In this document: piece after piece, positions 11,812 through 22,639 of the stretch
How the letters are laid out: the number at the start of each line of letters is the position of its first letter
How positions within the stretch are numbered: position 1 is the first letter of the stretch
NCBI GenBank assembly: GCA_020091685.1
Contig: CM034609.1
Coordinates: 19,913,204-19,977,203 of the forward strand
Source: Lutjanus erythropterus
Lineage: Eukaryota; Chordata; Actinopteri; Lutjaniformes; Lutjanidae
DNA length: 64,000 nt
Direction: 5' to 3'
Notes under the pieces: generated by a model
Told to the model about the DNA's origin: nothing
What the model saw: the letters and a program-made list of their open reading frames with translations, nothing else
The model's database searches: none
Made by a program: the position numbers and the translations under genes

Positions 11812-14800
11812 ATGGATGAGGCAGAGTACCAACAAAGGCTGCAAGCCATAGTGGTGAGAACGTCTTTCATTCTGTCCTGTACTTTTGCCCTTTTACTGTC
11901 CACTTCGGTCTGCCTTCAACCAACTTGAACTTTCACCTCATGTCAAAACAATCTTATTGCGCCCACATTGTCTTATGTCACCTCAGTGGAATGGTCTCAC
12001 TTGATCTGTAGTGCCTGAAGTGAGCATGCAAAGTACATTCCCCAGTTAACTTTCTGGCCAAAAATCACTGATCTGTGAAATAAAAGGTTGGAGGGCCTTA
12101 GTGGAGCCTGCTTGACCTCTCTTGAATGTAAAATCTGCCCCAAACACAAGTGACCCACTTCAGCAGAGACAGTGAAGGCCTGGAGTGGACCTCAGCGTGT
12201 TTACAGCTTGCATTAATAGTACCGATACCGTGTCAGCATGCATACAATGTGCTGTGTCACTGAACAATTTCTCTAGGCATCCATGCACTCGGCCAGCTGT
12301 ATCTCTCTGCTGTAATCTGTCGGTCACATCTCCTAAAAATACCCCCCTGCCCCCACTTCACCCTCTCTCTCTGTCGTTCTCGGTACTCTGCTTTCACACA
12401 GAAGAAGTCCTTGTCTTCAGGGACCATGACTGCAAAGGGGTGTTACCAAAGAATTATATTAAAAAGCGGGTGTAACCCACCACCGTAACTACAGAGTTCT
12501 TGGATCAAGTTCTGTCTGTTGTTAGAAGAAGACATACAGCCGTTTCAGTTGTTCCTGCTCACATTAGCCTGCCTTTTTGGGAATAATTCAAGTTTTTTGT
12601 TGTTGCTGTTAAGAGGTAACTTACGGCAAGACTCTACATGTGAGGGGTAAGTGGTGATAACATTATTTTATGTGTGCATTATAGCAAAAAAATGACGTTT
12701 AAACAATGTACAGCCTCACATTATAAATAAAATTTTGGTGTAAAAAGATTTTCATTAGTTTCATTAGTGCGTATGTTTTATGTTATAGCTGCAGCAGGTA
12801 AATGAAGGGAGTTGGGAGTGAAGATTCAGTCTTCATATCCTGAAGTAAACGCTGTAAAAGAGAAACTTTTATCATCCTGCCTTATCAGCTGTGGTGCGAG
12901 ATTTTCTTTCACGGTGTTGTCACAGTCTCAATAAACTTCCAGAGTTTTCCCTCTGATTGTGCTTTAACTGCCTGGTTATCACTTTTTGATGACACACCTC
13001 AAAAACCGAGACAGGAAATACCAAGCCGCTCCAGTGTGAGGGTGAACTTTCTTCTTTTCCTCACATTCCCCCTTCAAAGATTTCACTTCTTCTTCCTGTG
13101 CCAGGAGAGACGACAACAACAGGAAGCAGAGAAGAAGTTGAGGAGGGAGACAGAGGAGGACTGGTTGAAGACAGCCCAGAAAAAGGTGATTTAAATTTCG
13201 CTTCTTTGCCTTTTTCAGTATTTCTTTAAAGGAAATCCTTAAAACTATTTTTTAAAAAGGTTCAAGTTTGGGAAATAGACTTATTTTCTCTTACCAAGTG
13301 TCACTTGAGAAAATTAATTGTTACATCTTTTCTTTCTTTCTTTCTTTCTTTCTTTCTTTAATCTGTACAAAAACCAAAGTGTCAAAACTTCACATTCCGG
13401 TTTAATTTGTAGAAATTTGGGGATATTTTGTGGAAAAAAAAGGCTTATTCACTTTGTTGCAGACAAAACAATTAAACCCCTGACACTGTCATTTTTACAC
13501 TTAAGTTTTTGTATAGATTACAGGAGAACTATGTATTATATATACTGTAATAAATCATAAAATTGCCATCACGTCATTAGAGATTAAGTAACATGCTAAA
13601 CTGAAATACTTGCTTCTCTGACAACACCACTACAGCTGCAGCATCTTTTTAAATTTATATTATAGTTTATATATTCTGTCATTGTTTGCCTGTTTCACAT
13701 TTATTTAAACTTAATGCCAAATGTTCGCCACATGAGTGTGTTTATGAGTCATAAACAAATCATTAATAAAATTACAATTACAATAAAAAAATTACAATGG
13801 TGCACTCGTTTTCCACTCCTGCAGCGCTCCTGCAGCGCTCCTGCAGAGTTCTGCAGGAGTGGAAAATCCTGAAATAGAATTTCAATCTATTAAATATACC
13901 ATCAATGGCTCCAGCTCACTATTTGGACTGCAGTACTGTTGGGTGGAACATGCTAATGTAATGTATTTCTCCTTCAAGTAAACAACATTAAATGCAGTAG
14001 TTAATGGATTTTGGAGGTACTGGTAGATGGATTTTGTGACCAGAAACAAGGTAGCTGTTTCTCCCTGTTTCCAGCCTTTGTGATACCCTAATCTAAATGA
14101 CATCCAGGGGTAGATTCATATTTTTGGAACAGAAATAAGAGTGGCATCAATCATTTCTATCTTATCAATCTCTCAGCAAGCAAATAATGTCTAAATATGC
14201 CTTTAATGCAGAGAGCCCTGTATTTTAAATGCTGTAAAAAACAACAGCTGAGATCTACCCATTTTGTTTTCATTGTTTCCCTCCTTTCCAGCTGCTTCAT
14301 GTTAAAAATTGACCACTAGTGTGTCCCACCCTCATGTCCTGTCATGTCTTATGACTGTTGCCAAGCTGAGCTGCTTGTTAGTTGACGTGTAGCTCAAGTG
14401 TTCTGGGTGGGGTCACTTACTTGACTCGTATTTACTCCCAGCAACACATTAGGGGGTTGTTTTTAGTTACATATGAAGAAAGCTTACTGGTTTCCTGCTC
14501 CAGGACCAAGGATTCTTTGTTACTATGTCAACCTGACCAACAGGAAGAAATACATTTAATTAAAACTGGCTGTTCCACTGGCAAAAAATATTAAGGCAAT
14601 GTTATCAGGGAGGACCTGCAAGAGGGGAAGTGGTGATGACAGAAAAGGAGAAAAGGAACATTATTTTTGTATGGGCTGGGGATTCCTTGCACTGAGCTGT
14701 TATGCATCACATAAACTACTTCACTCTTCCCTGCAGGACATGGTCTTTAGAAAATAAACAATGCATAACAAGCTACATTATCTATGTAGCCCAGCACTGC

Positions 14801-17800
14801 ATCATGCACACTCTAACATCCTCCCACACAAACAGTGTGGAACACATTTCTGCCTCTCTAACCACCCGCTGCCTCGGGGCAAGTGCATTGCTCGCGGCAG
14901 GGACAGACCATCACCGCCGCAGTTGAATGAGTTTAGCCTGAAGATACAACAATGCCTCCTTAATCTTTGTCGTGGTTAAATGTGAGAGAAAAAAACATCA
15001 CTTTCTAACACTGAGAAATCTGTAATATATTTACTGTGATAAATCATAAAATGACCATGATATGTCATCGGTGGTTAAGGAAACGTGCTAAGTTTAAATA
15101 CTGACTTCTCTAATGACAACATTACAGACGAGGTCTCCTCCTTTGACGTTTCTAGTCTGTAACTTGTCCACCCTTTTCACTTAATTAGTGTTCAAATTCA
15201 TGCCAAATGTTTGTAGAATGAGTAAGGGTCTGTTTATGAGTCTTAAGAAATCATTAATTATCTTTTAGAAGGAGTAGATGTTTATAATGGTTAAATTCAG
15301 CAATATGTTAATGGAGCCTGGCAGGCAGAAGGCAGGCAGTCATTGAACCCCAGAGTGTGTGTTTTCAGAGCAGTGGGCTTTTGTTGTATGGTTTGATATC
15401 ATCCAAAGACAATGTTGTGCTCGTCTTGTGCTCCTGCAGCCTGCCTGAGCCTCCTTGAGTCTGGGGTGGAGGTGGCGGTGGGAAACAACTTGTTTCAATC
15501 ATAGACTGTATATTGAATAGGATTTCAAACTATTTAATATGCCATCTATGGCTCCAACTTGCTATTTAGACTGCAGTACCCATTTTTGGGTTGTCACATA
15601 TTTTTCCTTTAAGCCCAAAGGAAAAATGGTATTTTCAGCATCTCTGCTGCAACTATTGTCTATTTGCTTTTTTCCTGGTCCCACACACCCACAGCAGGGC
15701 TGATGCATGGATACATGGCTCAGATCAGTGTGGAGAGGTGGATGAAACAGTTTGGGGGTTCAAGTGTTTCAAAAAAAAAAAGGCATTGGTCAGGTTTTAG
15801 GTTGTCACTCCCACTCACGCCATAGCCAGGCAAGAGTGACAGATGTAACTCCAGGAGCAGGATGTCTGGGGCTCAGGGTTGTGGCGCAGAGCTGCGACAC
15901 CTTTTCACTGTCACTCTCATCAGACAACAACAGTCTGCTGGCCTTACTCATCCTAAGCAATATCCAAAATGGCAGCGCCCCAGGCCTTGTTCAGTCTATA
16001 GAGCAGCCAAAATGGCAGAGGACCGTTGCCAGGTGGCCGGCTGTGTGTCTTGATCCCCTGACGACCACTTCTGTTCTGTGTGTCAACACAGACAGAAGGG
16101 TTGGTGTGCGGTGTGTTTGTTTTGATTATGTCTGTTTACTCTTTTGGAAAATGGTGTAACAGAATCGACATTAAACCCTTCCCTGGAACAGCGATTGTTC
16201 ATCAATCAGCTTAGTAACCACAACAAGGCTCAGTAGGACGGTCAAGCTTTGGGTTTGTCCACATGTTAAAGAAGAGTGCACGGAGCTGTAGTAAGAGCGA
16301 TACCCGGTTTCCAAAATGTTGCAGTGGATTAAACTGTGCAAGATGCAATCATTAGCATGTCTGGCTAACTAGCTCACTACCTTTAATAGTCACCTAGCTT
16401 TACTTCTAAGGACTGACTAACTAGCTAACTAACTAACTTTGTGCAGTTACAGGTTACATAAAAAAAACATTCAATAGCATATCCACTGCGTGTAAGAGGG
16501 CCCTGAATGAAATCAGAGTTTGGACTAGCGTTAGCAGCTCTGTCCTGTTCTTTATTGAATGAGGGAGACACTCCAGCAACAATCTAGCTTTGCTAACTAA
16601 GATGTGAACATGTCACTTTTAGAAGTCCCCTACCAACATCTTTTAACTTTCTTCAAATGGGTCAAGGGTCAATTGAGCCAGCAAGAAATGAGCATACAAA
16701 ATGAGGAATGAGCACAGAGCGCTGAAATAGCACTGTATGATTCATGTTAACCTCTCAGATGTCTCTGTCTTCAGGTTGAACTTTTCTTTATTTTTTTCTC
16801 ATACAGAGGAAGTACTTGAGGGAGCAGTGGCTCAGTGGAACAGCTCCAGCTCCTGTCTTACCTTCACCTGACATCTCAAAGCCCGGTCCACAACCACAGG
16901 ACGAAGCAGGCGAGCCCACAGCAGCGTGAGCCACATTTTACACTTTAACAGCCTTATTCAGATGCAATTTTACTATGTCAAAGTGTTCAAGACATTCATG
17001 ATGGGGATGGGGCACTGGAATATTTGTGGTTTTAAGTTACACTCTGCTGGCACACAGATAGAAAATATTCAAGGTTCATGTGTCCGTTTCTAAAGATGAA
17101 AATATGAGCCATGAAGCAGGGAGAACGGTGTTTTCGTCATGGATAGATTTCTATGTTGACCATGACGAAATCAAATAGAAGGCAGCCATGTGACAGATGA
17201 TGTGATGGATTATAGACTCGGACACACACACACACGCACACACACACTAGACTCATGATTTTTCTTTTTTCTTGGTCCACTGCTCTGAGTCATTTATGTT
17301 ATGAACTCTAATGTGCATCTTCTTGTGTTGACACATATTATGTTTGTGCCAATGTGTGTGTGTGTGTGTGTGTGTGTGTCAGGGAACAAACCAAAAGTCA
17401 AAAGACGCCTGAGGACAAGGAGGAGGAGGCAGCTGATGCCAGAAAAGACTCCCAAGAAGAAAACAAAGAATCTGTCAACTGTACAGCCACAGCCAGAACA
17501 CACTGCCACAATCAGGTAAGATGGGCAGATGTGTTTAGAGTATCATAAACACACATGGGAAAATAGCAACCTATGAGAGGTTTTATCAAAAGCAGCATAG
17601 AATTTTATCCGAAAATATCCAGGTTCTCTGCAAAATAAGGGTTTAAAATCTAGCGACAGATAAATAAATAGCCTGGAAATATTTGATGATTTGAGATAGT
17701 GTGAAGGCAGTGAGTAAGTAAACACAGCACCAAGTCCCCCTTTAGCTACAATTCTCCTTAAAGGGTCAGCTTTTTAAAATCTCATTAAAATAAGTGAATT

Positions 17801-20800
17801 CATTAGTGAATATGAAATAGGGGTCAGAGGATGCAAACAACATTCAGTTTGGCCTCTTGCCACATCCCAGGCAGTAGGGCATTAAATAAATAAATAGTAC
17901 GACAAACAGAAAATAATCCACTAGCCTGTGTGGCTGGGATGTGAGTGCTTCGAATTATGAGTCATGAATAAAAAATATTAACACTGCTACCACATAATGA
18001 TTTAGCGCTGCATAAGTAAATCAAACCAGAGCTTTACCCTGGATTTGGTGCAGAATGAAACTAACATTCTGCTTGTTTTCATGAATATCACACACTTTTG
18101 TCAACTTGGACATGACACACTAACGCGAACTTTGAACTCCACCAATGTTTGGCCTTACTGTTCATGTGGCTCAGCCTCACACTGACAACCAACAGCAGGA
18201 AAAAACAGCTGAAACAATTGTTTGGCAAAATAACCTCAGAGTCTCTTGACATGATGAGACTAAGCTTTGTTCAACACTTCCGACGATGACTGTGAAATAT
18301 TTATGGCAGGGCACAAGTCGGGGAGGGCTGCAGAAAGCGGCGCAGAGGCATGTGTTTAAAGTTGCAGACTCAGTGTCTCTTTTAAGTGCCTGACCATGGA
18401 GAGCACTTAGAATTGTCTCTTTCCTTTACCCACAGGCTGGCACTGACGAGGACGTACAAGGTAAGAAGTCAGCTGGGCTGTAATCGTCATCAGCTTACCA
18501 TTAGCTCCCATCTCTTCTTTGTCACTCTCATGACTACGCCTGCCTAGAATCTATTCTCTCTTGACAGATGATAATTTACCATAACTAAGTCTTTGCGCGA
18601 AGAATAGTCATTTAAATCAGGGTGACAGAATGGAGCCACAGCTCAGAAACTGCTCTGCTTTGACTGTAATGACATTACTTACATTCTGCCTGCATCACTC
18701 ATTCTGCTGTCCAAGAACACCATGAGGGCAAAGGTTGATCCCAGCCCCTGTCAACTAATCTCCACCTTCTTGTACAAAGTTAAATAGAAGTTGGAGTGGA
18801 AAGGTGAACAGGGTGTGAGACTATAACAGAACAGCATTTTACACATCACCAACTAAAGTATAGCTACAACTGACATTTCAGTAAATATAGAGAAATGCAC
18901 TAACAGCTTTCTTCCCCCCAAACTTCATTCAAAGAATGTTAGGTTAAAACTGTGTCTCATGCTTAAGTCTTATTAGCACATTAGAGGCTCCAGGAAGTTT
19001 TGTTTTTCTCTCTAAATTCAAACTGAAATTTAAAATCTTCTAATTTTTTGCTTAAGGAAATGATACTGCATTTATTTAGCATATTTTCCATTTTTCAAAA
19101 AAGGATGAAACATCTTTTGACATATTTGTGGAGGCAGTGTCTAAGCTTTCGGTCTCTGTGGAAGCATTTTCCACAGCAGTGTTTAACAGACACATGAGAG
19201 CCAGCAATGTGAAAATCAAAAATACATATTTTTCCTAGGGTTGCACTGATACAGATACCAGCATTGGGTATCGGTCTGATATTGTCCTCACGTACTCATA
19301 CTCATAAAACTACTCCCATAACCAACAACCGATACAACGTCACAAACAGTAGCCGCTCGATACAAGTAAACATCTAAAGAACCACCATGATGCAGAGTTC
19401 AAGGCGTTTTCTGATGCTTGAACACGCCATCATCATCAGCGAGAGACTCGTTGTCCTCAACATCATCCACTAATGACCGCAGCAACTTTGGAAACTGTCC
19501 GTAAAATTCCACGTAAGTCCATGTAAAAACTGAAATAAATGCGTCCACCTGTAGGCCGCAGCCAGCCGCTGTCCAATAAGTCCTGGTGGGCGTAAACTAG
19601 TTGAATGTCTCAGCAAATTAATCTGAAGGCGAATAAAAAAACACAGCTGCCTCTTTCTTCGTAATAAAGTGCTACAACTTCTCTTTGTGTACTTATTCTT
19701 CACCAAAACGGCCTGACAGCACAGTGCACACAACTTCACTCTTTGTGATTCACAGCAGGATATACAAAACTGTTGCACACATGGCACCACACTCATACCT
19801 GTCCCCCCTAAACAATGACAGGTAGGAACTAATTAGCTCTTCAACAAGAGAGACATGAAGAAGAAACTTAAATACTACACACGTTAATGTTAAATTAAAA
19901 AAATAGGTAAAATGCTGTAAATGATAATGAAATAATTATCATATATAACACCATTTATAATAGTAAACTTAATGCTGCAAGTCCATAATGATGTTGTGAA
20001 ATTATTATACTGAAATATATACAGTAAACTGCACAGCTTAATAAGGAACACAAAATTATTGAGAGGACCTACAGTACTGTACGGTTCGATTTGAGAGAAA
20101 GTCTTGTTTGCATGAGCTGTGTCTCCTTCATGGGTCCAGTTGTGGTGACGGCAAATGACCACACTATCAAAAGTAACAGGAACAGCAGGTCCTGTAAACT
20201 CAACACTCCATATGTTACTCTGAGATCTGAATCACAACACAAAGTCATTAATCAGAATCATGGAGTAACGTAAGGAGTGCTCAAATAACCAGTGGCAAAA
20301 GCGAGCAGGATCTGTGTTGTAGCTGGACCTAAAACGATTTTATGAACTATTTTTGGTCCATATAGTTATTGTACCAAAAACAAAATTACAGTATCAGCAC
20401 TGTAGGTTATAATCCAGTCCATAAGGTAAAACAAACATTGGGGATATATATATATATGTACTAATGTCTGAGCAAAAATATATTTTGACTTTAATGCATG
20501 CAGTACAGCATATACATTTTCTTTTTCAGTGAATAAAGAGGCTGAGGATCACTTCTTCATAGAAATGGCACAAAGGAGGTTTCGTGACAGTAGGCAAGAT
20601 GGTCGATCAGGTGAGACACAAGAGAAGACTGCTGCAACTAAAATACGTTCAGTATATAGTATGTTGTAATTACAGGACTGGGGATACAGTCAGGTCATGT
20701 ATTCTGTATTTTTGGCTCATTTGGTGGTTTGAGTCCCTTGAAGTGCAGATTAGCCCCTATAACTGATACCTACCTGTCTGACTACAGCCCTTTTATGTGA

Positions 20801-22482
20801 CTCAACAGTGCTGCAACAGAGCCAAAATGTTTTGCCATGGAAAATGATAAATATACAACTTGATAAAGAAGAATTGAGGCTACAGATGATCAGAATATCA
20901 TCAGTCATTTGCTTTAGTCTCTCTATTCTCCTCTTGGAAATGATGACCCCTTTATTTAATGTGGCTCTGCCCTCGGGGTACGACTTAACGATGGGACTGA
21001 GGTGAACGGCCTGAGAACAATGTTATATTTAGCCCACTCTGTTATTTCTGTTCGTTAATTTTTTATGCCTGCTGGATGGCTGTGTGGAGTAAAAAACTGC
21101 TGCATTATGCTTATTGTGTCTCTCTATATTGTGTATTGTGCCAGCTCACGTTGGTTACACGGAGCTCTGAGCCTGACCTGACATTAACCTTTCACCTTTT
21201 AATTACACCCAGGCCTGTGATACATTTGAGAACAGTTTAGTTAGATAAAATTACGTCCTGGACTTTAAATGGCTTCAACTGCAGAGAATTTTAATATTTA
21301 TATGTAATTTAGCCTTGAGAGATGTCTTCCCTCTTCTTAATTTTAACTGTTCTGTCTTCTATATTAACAGTTCTGGGAAAGTTGGCAGTGCAGGTCGAGA
21401 GAGACCGCAGGACAGGTGCTAGCGTCGTCAGGTCAGTGGCACCCGTGTCCCAACCGACTCGTGCGCCAATGGCTAACACTGTCTTCGACGATGGCAGGAA
21501 AAGTATCCATGCCGTCAGTGGGGTGGGAGGTCAACCCTCAACCGAAGAGCTTGGGCAGATCTTGAGCGTTATTGATGGGGTTGGGATGAAAGTCTTGCTG
21601 GATGAAGTCACAGTCATACCAAATAAGGCAGAGACAAAGACAGAGGACGTAGATACCAACAGAGCCCCAGAAGAAAAATTCCTGTCTTTTTCTACCCGTC
21701 ATACCATGTCAGAGGACAACAGGCAGTTAGACAGCTCTGGAAGCTACGACTTGGAGGCTGGGTTGGGAATAGAGGACTCTGGTGTAAGTATGGGAAACAA
21801 GGAGGATAAAAAAGAGGACAGAAGCATCACAGCGGTTAGAGACATTGCAGGAGAAGTGGGTAATGTGGAGAATCAACCCTCAGAAGAAAGCCCAGTCACT
21901 CTTGTTTTCCTGGGATACACTGATTCTACAACTGACAAGGGTCATGGCCAAGAGGACCCTGAAGGAGGCATGCTCACTGTGGAACGAGTGATTATAACTG
22001 AGGATGGAGAAGAACATGTCTTAGGACCTGCAACGTTTGCTTCACCCAAGGCTGAGAAGGAGTCCCAAGACCTAGTGTTTCAAGAGGATGGAGAAAAACA
22101 CATCTTCGGACCGGAAATGTTCACTGCACCCGAGGCAGAGAAAAAGTCCCAAGACCAATGGTTTCCTAAGAAAGAAGAAGGACGTGTCTTCGGACCTGAA
22201 ATGTCTGCTGCACCAGATGCAGCAAAGGAGTCCCAAGACCAAGTTTTTCAGAAGAAAGAAGAAAATGTCTTCGGACCTGAAACGTCAGCTTCATCTGAGG
22301 CTCGGAAGGAGTCCCAAGACCAAGTGTTTCAGGACATTCCCCTGGAGGGAAATGGGGCAGCAGGGGTTAAAGTCCAGGCAGAGGAAGATAATAAGGAGCT
22401 GCATAATTCATCTTTGCCCAGTATAGCAGAGGGAGGAGACGCTTCCAAGCGCAAGACCTGTCAGTGTTGCTCTGTCATGTAA
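11812..22482 (+). CDS. palm3: Paralemmin family protein, probably paralemmin-3 (7 coding exons)
   Basis: Paralemmins are lipid-anchored proteins of the inner face of the plasma membrane, linked to membrane shape and the cytoskeleton. Coding exons are 11812-11853, 13105-13185, 16807-16925, 17383-17515, 18436-18460, 20530-20610 and 21371-22482. All junctions are AG/GT with matching phases (0, 0, 2, 0, 1, 1) and sum to 530 codons plus stop. Residues 1-55 (MDEAEYQQRLQAIV, then ...KRKYLREQWL) form the charged coiled coil typical of the family. Residues near 163-205 match the paralemmin 'VEKDxxTGE...HAVNG' block, and VTLVFLGY (~336-343) matches 'VTMIFMGY'. Residues 371-481 are four tandem 28-mers. 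The C-terminus KTCQCCSVM is a CaaX prenylation box (C527) with C524 and C526 as likely palmitoylation sites. KRKYLREQWL and the misp3-like neighbour favour PALM3 over PALM1/2. The exon with the ATG starts at 11805 after an acceptor, so an upstream non-coding exon is expected but was not found. Confidence 0.85.
13328..13359. repeat. (TTTC)n microsatellite in palm3 intron
   Basis: About eight TTTC units in the third segment of the gene, 140 bp downstream of the second coding exon. Confidence 0.9.
13520..13985 (+). repeat. Local repeat family, copy A (palm3 intron)
   Basis: Copy of a roughly 600-700-bp element found six times in this window. Its shared modules, in order, are: 'ggagaa-t-tgta', 'tactgtaataaatcataaaat', 'gagattaag', 'ctaaactgaaatact', 'tcattaat', 'ctccagctcactatttgga' and a 3' end resembling 'tgtatttctccttcaag'. 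This copy is shortened in the middle and carries a perfect inverted repeat at 13809-13866. There is no coding potential. Confidence 0.75.
13809..13866. repeat. Perfect 16-bp inverted repeat with tandem CTCCTGCAGCG units
   Basis: TTTTCCACTCCTGCAG at 13809-13824 is matched exactly by its reverse complement at 13851-13866. The 26-bp spacer holds further 'cgctcctgcag' tandem units. It lies inside repeat copy A. Confidence 0.9.
15009..15613 (+). repeat. Local repeat family, copy B (palm3 intron)
   Basis: The longest and clearest + strand copy. It runs from 'gagaaatctgtaatatatttactg' through 'gcaatatgttaatggagcctggcagg' and 'agcagtgggcttttgtt' to 'ctatggctccaacttgctatttagactgcagtacc', and ends in 'tttttcctttaag'. 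It lies in the same intron as copy A (13186-16806), in the same orientation. Confidence 0.8.
17222..17247. repeat. (AC)n microsatellite in palm3 intron
   Basis: An imperfect AC run with one CG interruption, 100 bp upstream of the (TG)13 tract that abuts the next exon. The two tracts are complementary and could pair in the pre-mRNA. Confidence 0.9.
17353..17382 (+). promoter_or_regulatory. palm3: Palm3 exon 4 acceptor built on a (TG)13 tract
   Basis: Thirteen TG dinucleotides run directly into TCAG, and the exon begins at 17383. No ordinary pyrimidine tract separates the repeat from the acceptor. The exon is 133 nt, so skipping it would shift the frame. Confidence 0.85.
17516..21370 (+). other. 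palm3: Palm3 introns between exons 4 and 7
   Basis: Apart from the 25-nt exon at 18436-18460 and the 81-nt exon at 20530-20610, these three introns hold the hAT-like repeat at 19238-19840. The rest is AT-rich text in which I recognise nothing. Short open frames (for example 20584-20766) run across splice sites and are not genes. Confidence 0.6.
19238..19840. mobile_element. Probable hAT-type non-autonomous element
   Basis: One end reads CCTAGGGTTGCACTGATACAG, followed by 'gggtatcggtctgatat' and 'ccgatacaacgt'. The TAGGG(T/A)TGCACTGAT start with repeated 'tatcggt/ccgata' words is characteristic of abundant fish hAT elements. The distal end is not clear, so that coordinate is approximate. A 108-codon minus-strand frame inside it shows no transposase motif. 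Confidence 0.5.
22000..22332 (+). repeat. palm3: In-frame tandem repeat in palm3 last exon
   Basis: Four units of 84, 84, 84 and 81 bp start at 22000, 22084, 22168 and 22252. The consensus is (E/K)-x-G/E-E-x-x-V-F-G-P-E-x-x-A-x-P-E-A-x-K-E-S-Q-D-Q-V-F-Q. Each unit keeps FGPE (first unit LGPA) and KESQDQ-like cores. Unit length is a multiple of three, so copy number can change without breaking the frame. Confidence 0.92.
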
Positions 22483-22615
22483 GAAAATAATTGAAGGGAG
22501 AGACTCCCTCATCAGCTTTAATTGTATCATTTGTAATATTTGTGCCTTCAATTAGACACTATATGCTGCATTGCTGCCTTAATGACTAATATGAGAGAAT
22601 ATACCACCATCTGGT

Positions 22616-22621
22616 ATTAAA
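22616..22621 (+). terminator. palm3: Candidate palm3 polyadenylation signal (ATTAAA)
   Basis: ATTAAA, the commonest variant signal, lies 134 bp after the stop codon and is followed by a T/G-rich stretch. No AATAAA is closer. It would give a short 3' UTR ending near 22640. Confidence 0.5.
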
Positions 22622-22639
22622 GTGGTTTTGGCTTTGAGC

